A stretch of DNA of 64,000 nt from Methyloversatilis universalis FAM5 (GTDB lineage Bacteria > Pseudomonadota > Gammaproteobacteria > Burkholderiales > Rhodocyclaceae). Of the stretch, positions 59,911 through 64,000 are shown piece by piece. The notes beneath the pieces are model-generated. The model did not search any database. It saw only the letters and a program-made list of their open reading frames with translations, and was not told where the DNA came from. The translations under genes and the position numbers were made by a program. Position 1 is the stretch's first letter, and the number at the start of each line of letters is the position of its first letter. Where the stretch lies: assembly GCF_000214035.2 (NCBI RefSeq), contig NZ_AFHG01000030.1, forward strand, positions 62,001-126,000, in the 5' to 3' direction.

Positions 59911-60828
59911 TCAGGCGCTGACGCTGCCGGTGCCCGGGTGGTTGGCCGCGTGCATGCGGTTCTGCGCCTTGACCAGTCGTTCCATCGTGCGCAGGTCCTT
60001 GCGGTCCAGCTTCATCGCGCCGCGCACCCACTCGCGGGTCACGTCTTCCAGTTCCTGATAGGTCAGGCGCACATAGGCGTGCATCTTGGCGCGCTGGAAG
60101 GCGCGGAACCCCTTGAGCTGGGTGGACATCTGGCGCATCACGTCGCGCGCCACCCATTCGCCACGGCCCGGTTCGGCAAGATGGTCGACCAGACCCAGTT
60201 CGTGCATCTTCTCGGCCGGCAGCACGCGGGCGTTCAGGATCAGGTCCTCGGCCACACGCGGACCGGCCTTGCGCGCCACCAGGCTGTAGGCCCCCATGCC
60301 CGGGAAAAGGTTGAACAGCATTTCCGGGAAGCCCATCTTGGCGCCGCGTTCGGCGATCACCACATGGCAGGACAGCGCGGCCTCGAAGCCGCCGCCCAGC
60401 GCGTCGCCCTGGACCACCGCCATCGACACCGCGTCGGCGTGCAGGCCGGCAACGTTGTTGTTGATGGCGCGGATGCAGGCCTCCGCATAGCGCATCAGCC
60501 CGTCCTCGTCGCCGGCCTCGACCAGCTTCTGGAACAGGTCGAGGTCGCCGCCGAGGTTGTATACGCCGGACACGCCGGAGCAGTTCAGGAAGAAGTCGAC
60601 CGTGCCCGGCGCCAGTTCGACCTCCTGCTGCTGGGCCAGCACGTCGGCCAGCAGTTCGGGCGTGAAGCAGGGGCGGCCGGTCGGATGTGCATACATCCAG
60701 AGCGCACGCGTATCCGCTTCATAGCGCGAAGTGAGCAGTGGGGTGGACAGCAGGCGCGGAGCATTGGCCGCCATGCCGGGCAGCGGCACGGTGTGCAGGT
60801 GAGCACGGGAGCGATCAATGATCTGCAT
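59911..60828 (-). CDS. rpfF: RpfF-family DSF synthase
   Basis: The 305-residue crotonase-fold enzyme has GVYNLGGDLDLFQ near residue 90 and GDALGGGFEAALSCH, with FPEMLFNLFPGMGAY following. Glu 149 (GFEA) and Glu 169 (GFPE) are 20 residues apart, the same spacing as the catalytic glutamates of RpfF. RpfF makes cis-2-unsaturated fatty-acid (DSF) signals from acyl-ACP. The ATG at 60828 has GGAGGTG. No rpfC/rpfG-like sensor is adjacent, so perception is encoded elsewhere. A short, well-initiated ORF overlaps the start and may be a leader. Confidence 0.88.
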   Translation of the reverse strand: MQIIDRSRAHLHTVPLPGMAANAPRLLSTPLLTSRYEADTRALWMYAHPTGRPCFTPELLADVLAQQQEVELAPGTVDFFLNCSGVSGVYNLGGDLDLFQKLVEAGDEDGLMRYAEACIRAINNNVAGLHADAVSMAVVQGDALGGGFEAALSCHVVIAERGAKMGFPEMLFNLFPGMGAYSLVARKAGPRVAEDLILNARVLPAEKMHELGLVDHLAEPGRGEWVARDVMRQMSTQLKGFRAFQRAKMHAYVRLTYQELEDVTREWVRGAMKLDRKDLRTMERLVKAQNRMHAANHPGTGSVSA

Positions 60829-60943
60829 GGCACACCTCCAGACGAATGTCATGAGGGGCAGCCGCAGCAGTGTCGCTGCTCTTCAGGCGATGTGACGGCT
60901 CAAGGCGCCGTTCTGCTCCATGGCACGGGGTCATCTGGTTCAT
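60815..60943 (-). CDS. Possible 42-residue leader ORF overlapping rpfF
   Basis: An ATG at 60943 is preceded by GGAGG six bases upstream and opens a 42-codon frame (MNQMTPCHGAERRLEPS...) that ends at 60815, 13 bp inside rpfF in another frame. It resembles no protein I know. Its strong ribosome-binding site and overlap with the rpfF start suggest translational coupling, but it could be chance in GC-rich DNA. Confidence 0.4.
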   Translation of the reverse strand: MNQMTPCHGAERRLEPSHRLKSSDTAAAAPHDIRLEVCHADH

Positions 60944-61219
60944 TTCAGCCTCCGTCGGCATATCCGACTTTAAGCATGCTGAAAACAATCGCCCTTGCAG
61001 GCGGATTGGAGAGGCAGTTTTCTGCCTTTTTTTCCTGCTGCCCGGTGCACGAATCCGGACAGAGTCTGACCCTGTAAGCGCATGTTACGACAAGGCGCAA
61101 CGGTTTTGCTTGAAAATTTGATTGCACCCGGGAGTCTGGTATCCACTGGGCTATAGTCGGCCGGAAAACGGGGTGCGGCGGCCCGCAGCGGCCTGCTGCG
61201 CCGCGTCATGGAGAATCGG
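60829..61219. other. 391-bp divergent gap between rpfF and the GspE-like gene
   Basis: The gap holds the possible leader ORF on the minus strand, two small dyads (GTCGG/CCGAC at 60954-60968; the palindrome AGCATGCT at 60973-60980), a plus-strand terminator at 61012-61033 and a TATAGT -10-like hexamer at 61152-61157 facing the GspE-like gene. No larger ORF is credible. Confidence 0.55.
61012..61033 (+). terminator. Orphan intrinsic terminator
   Basis: The stem AGGCAG/CTGCCT with a TTTT loop is followed by a run of six T on the plus strand. No plus-strand gene ends upstream of it; the nearest coding sequence there, rpfF, is on the other strand. It may end a small RNA or attenuate transcription toward the GspE-like gene. 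Confidence 0.75.
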
Positions 61220-63010
<1,791 letters not shown>

Positions 63011-63026
63011 GCCGGAGGGCGTACGC

Positions 63027-63689
63027 TCAGTAGCCGTTGTCCGGCGGCCAGCCGGCACCGGCGAAGGGCGGCTTGCGGCCGACCAGACCTTCGAGCAGTG
63101 TCAGTTCGGCGTCAGTGTGGTTGATCACGCCGGCGGCCGACATCATGTCGCCCCCCGGTTTGTCGCTGAGCCACAGCGGCTTGTCGTGATGCCGGGTGCG
63201 CACGATTTCGCGCTGCGCCGGGTCGCTGTTGCGGGCCAGTTCCGCCTCGCCGTAGCACAGACAGAAATAGGTGCGCTCTTCCGCCGCCTCGATGTAGCAG
63301 CCGGTGCCGCGTATGCCTATCGTGGCAGCCGGCGTGGCGATGCGTCGCTGACCCTTGTCGAACACCGACAGCAGCTTGCCGGTGATCACCCGCATCAGGC
63401 TGGCGGCTGCGCCGCTGCCGAACACCACCTGCGAGTCGCCGCGCTGCAGGAAGGCGTCGCGTCCCAGCACGTAGATGGCTTCCGAACCGGGGCCGGTGCG
63501 TATCGTGTCGCCCGGCCGTATTTCCATGTTGAAGCCCGCGGGTGCGCCGTTGATGCTCACCTCTCCGCGGAAGCCGCGCAGCCCGGTGCGGCTGTCGCGC
63601 GCCAGCGCGTCGCGCACCAGTGCCTCGAAAGCAAAGGGCGTGGCGGCACCTCCGGCCAGCAGGGTGGTGAGCATGCGTCGTCGGTCCAT
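63027..63689 (-). CDS. Exported FecR-domain protein
   Basis: The 220-residue protein has a Tat-like start (MDRRRMLTTLLAGG) and a FecR-type domain: RPGDTIRTGPGSEAIYVLGR, then TPAATIGIRGTGCYIE. These short exported FecR proteins are not the sigma-regulator FecR and have no transmembrane anchor beyond the signal. A CLCYGEAEL segment holds two cysteines. It converges with the GspE-like gene with a 16-bp gap. Function is unknown; a cell-surface or periplasmic role is inferred from the signal. Confidence 0.82.
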   Translation of the reverse strand: MDRRRMLTTLLAGGAATPFAFEALVRDALARDSRTGLRGFRGEVSINGAPAGFNMEIRPGDTIRTGPGSEAIYVLGRDAFLQRGDSQVVFGSGAAASLMRVITGKLLSVFDKGQRRIATPAATIGIRGTGCYIEAAEERTYFCLCYGEAELARNSDPAQREIVRTRHHDKPLWLSDKPGGDMMSAAGVINHTDAELTLLEGLVGRKPPFAGAGWPPDNGY

Positions 63690-63786
63690 CGTCGGTTCTC
63701 CGTCTGTCTGTGCGGCGGATTATCGCCCGGCGGAGGGCACCGTGCGGACGCATCCGTGCGGGACGGCCCGGACATCCGGGCGCAGG

Positions 63787-64000
63787 TCACGCGGCCGGCG
63801 TGTCGTCCGGACTGACCGCGTCGCCGAGCCGGATCAGCCCGCCGGAAATGACGCGCGCAGTGATGCCGCCGTGACCACGCATCACGTTGTAGCCGCCCTT
63901 GCCCAGATTGCTTTCCATCCGGGAGCAGGGATCGCAGGGGCCGGTGTATTCCAGCAGCGCGTCGCCGACGCGGAAGCGCTTGCCCTTGAGCGCCAGCAGG
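63787..64000 (-). CDS. MOSC-domain protein (partial, 5' end outside window)
   Basis: Only the C-terminal 70 residues are present, reading off the right edge. They contain [20 protein letters not shown] and [14 protein letters not shown], the conserved cysteine-bearing core of the MOSC sulfur-carrier domain found in molybdenum-cofactor sulfurases and YiiM-like proteins. The stop codon is at 63787. The rest of the gene and its partners are not visible. Confidence 0.82.
   Translation of the reverse strand, partial: LLALKGKRFRVGDALLEYTGPCDPCSRMESNLGKGGYNVMRGHGGITARVISGGLIRLGDAVSPDDTPAA

Noticed and set aside
60960-61080. A c-di-GMP riboswitch near rpfF and the GspE-like gene
   Set aside because: The region has a terminator but none of the conserved GEMM core or tetraloop receptor sequence.
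60870-61121. 83-codon plus-strand ORF between rpfF and the GspE-like gene
   Set aside because: It crosses the intrinsic terminator, has no good ribosome-binding site and resembles no protein family.

Overview
The window is dense, high-GC bacterial chromosome: about 53 protein-coding genes and one tRNA-Leu, with short intergenic gaps and many overlapping stop/start junctions. No insertion sequence, integrase, prophage or CRISPR array was seen. The gene set fits an aerobic betaproteobacterium: PEP synthase beside its regulatory kinase-pyrophosphorylase, cysD-cysNC, hpnCDE squalene synthesis, DUF1841, an RpfF-type DSF synthase and LrgAB. A Rhodocyclales/Sterolibacteriaceae relative such as Methyloversatilis is my best guess, but that is an impression and not a measured placement.

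Layout. 1-4309 (minus) is a compact cluster: ketopantoate-reductase-like protein, lipid kinase, metallophosphoesterase, PAP2 phosphatase and an ADP-ribosylglycohydrolase cut by the window edge. 4463-11635 holds mfd, a MazG-like pyrophosphohydrolase, kup, cytochrome b561 and a periplasmic rhodanese. 11688-17702 has a large hybrid kinase, then a methylthioadenosine-salvage group (class II aldolase, mtnA, methionine aminotransferase) and an S4 protein. 17752-20719 is hpnC-hpnD-hpnE, making squalene, followed by tRNA-Leu(UAG). 20883-25564 carries a methyltransferase, ribA, lrgAB, and an iron module in which a ferric-iron binding protein and a Cys-rich DUF2325 protein diverge from a shared promoter with Fur-like operators, then an NlpC/P60 hydrolase.

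25747-40133 holds a response regulator with a degenerate GGDEF domain, prpE, a mutarotase, DUF1841, a glycosyltransferase-like protein, ppsR divergent from ppsA, a cold-shock protein, and a two-gene signalling module: a PhnD-type lipoprotein overlapping a PAS-GGDEF-EAL protein with a C-terminal zinc-binding-like (CZB) tail. 40144-45793 is a sulfate-assimilation island (cysD-cysNC divergent from cysQ and an SLC13 permease). 45806-54591 has a BaiN-type flavoprotein, an orphan histidine kinase, phospholipase A, amt divergent from gdhA with a sigma-54-like promoter, and an aromatic/aspartate aminotransferase. 54762-64000 has uvrB, a DsbD/ScsB-like thiol reductase with a redoxin, an rpfF homologue with a possible leader ORF, a solitary GspE/PilB-type ATPase, a FecR-domain protein and a partial MOSC protein.

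Recurring themes are second-messenger and cell-cell signalling (two GGDEF-type proteins, a DSF synthase, two histidine kinases) and nutrient-responsive divergent promoters (iron, nitrogen, sulfur). The most unusual elements are the lipoprotein/GGDEF-EAL-CZB pair, the I-site-only GGDEF regulator, the DUF2325 iron module and the leader structure of rpfF.
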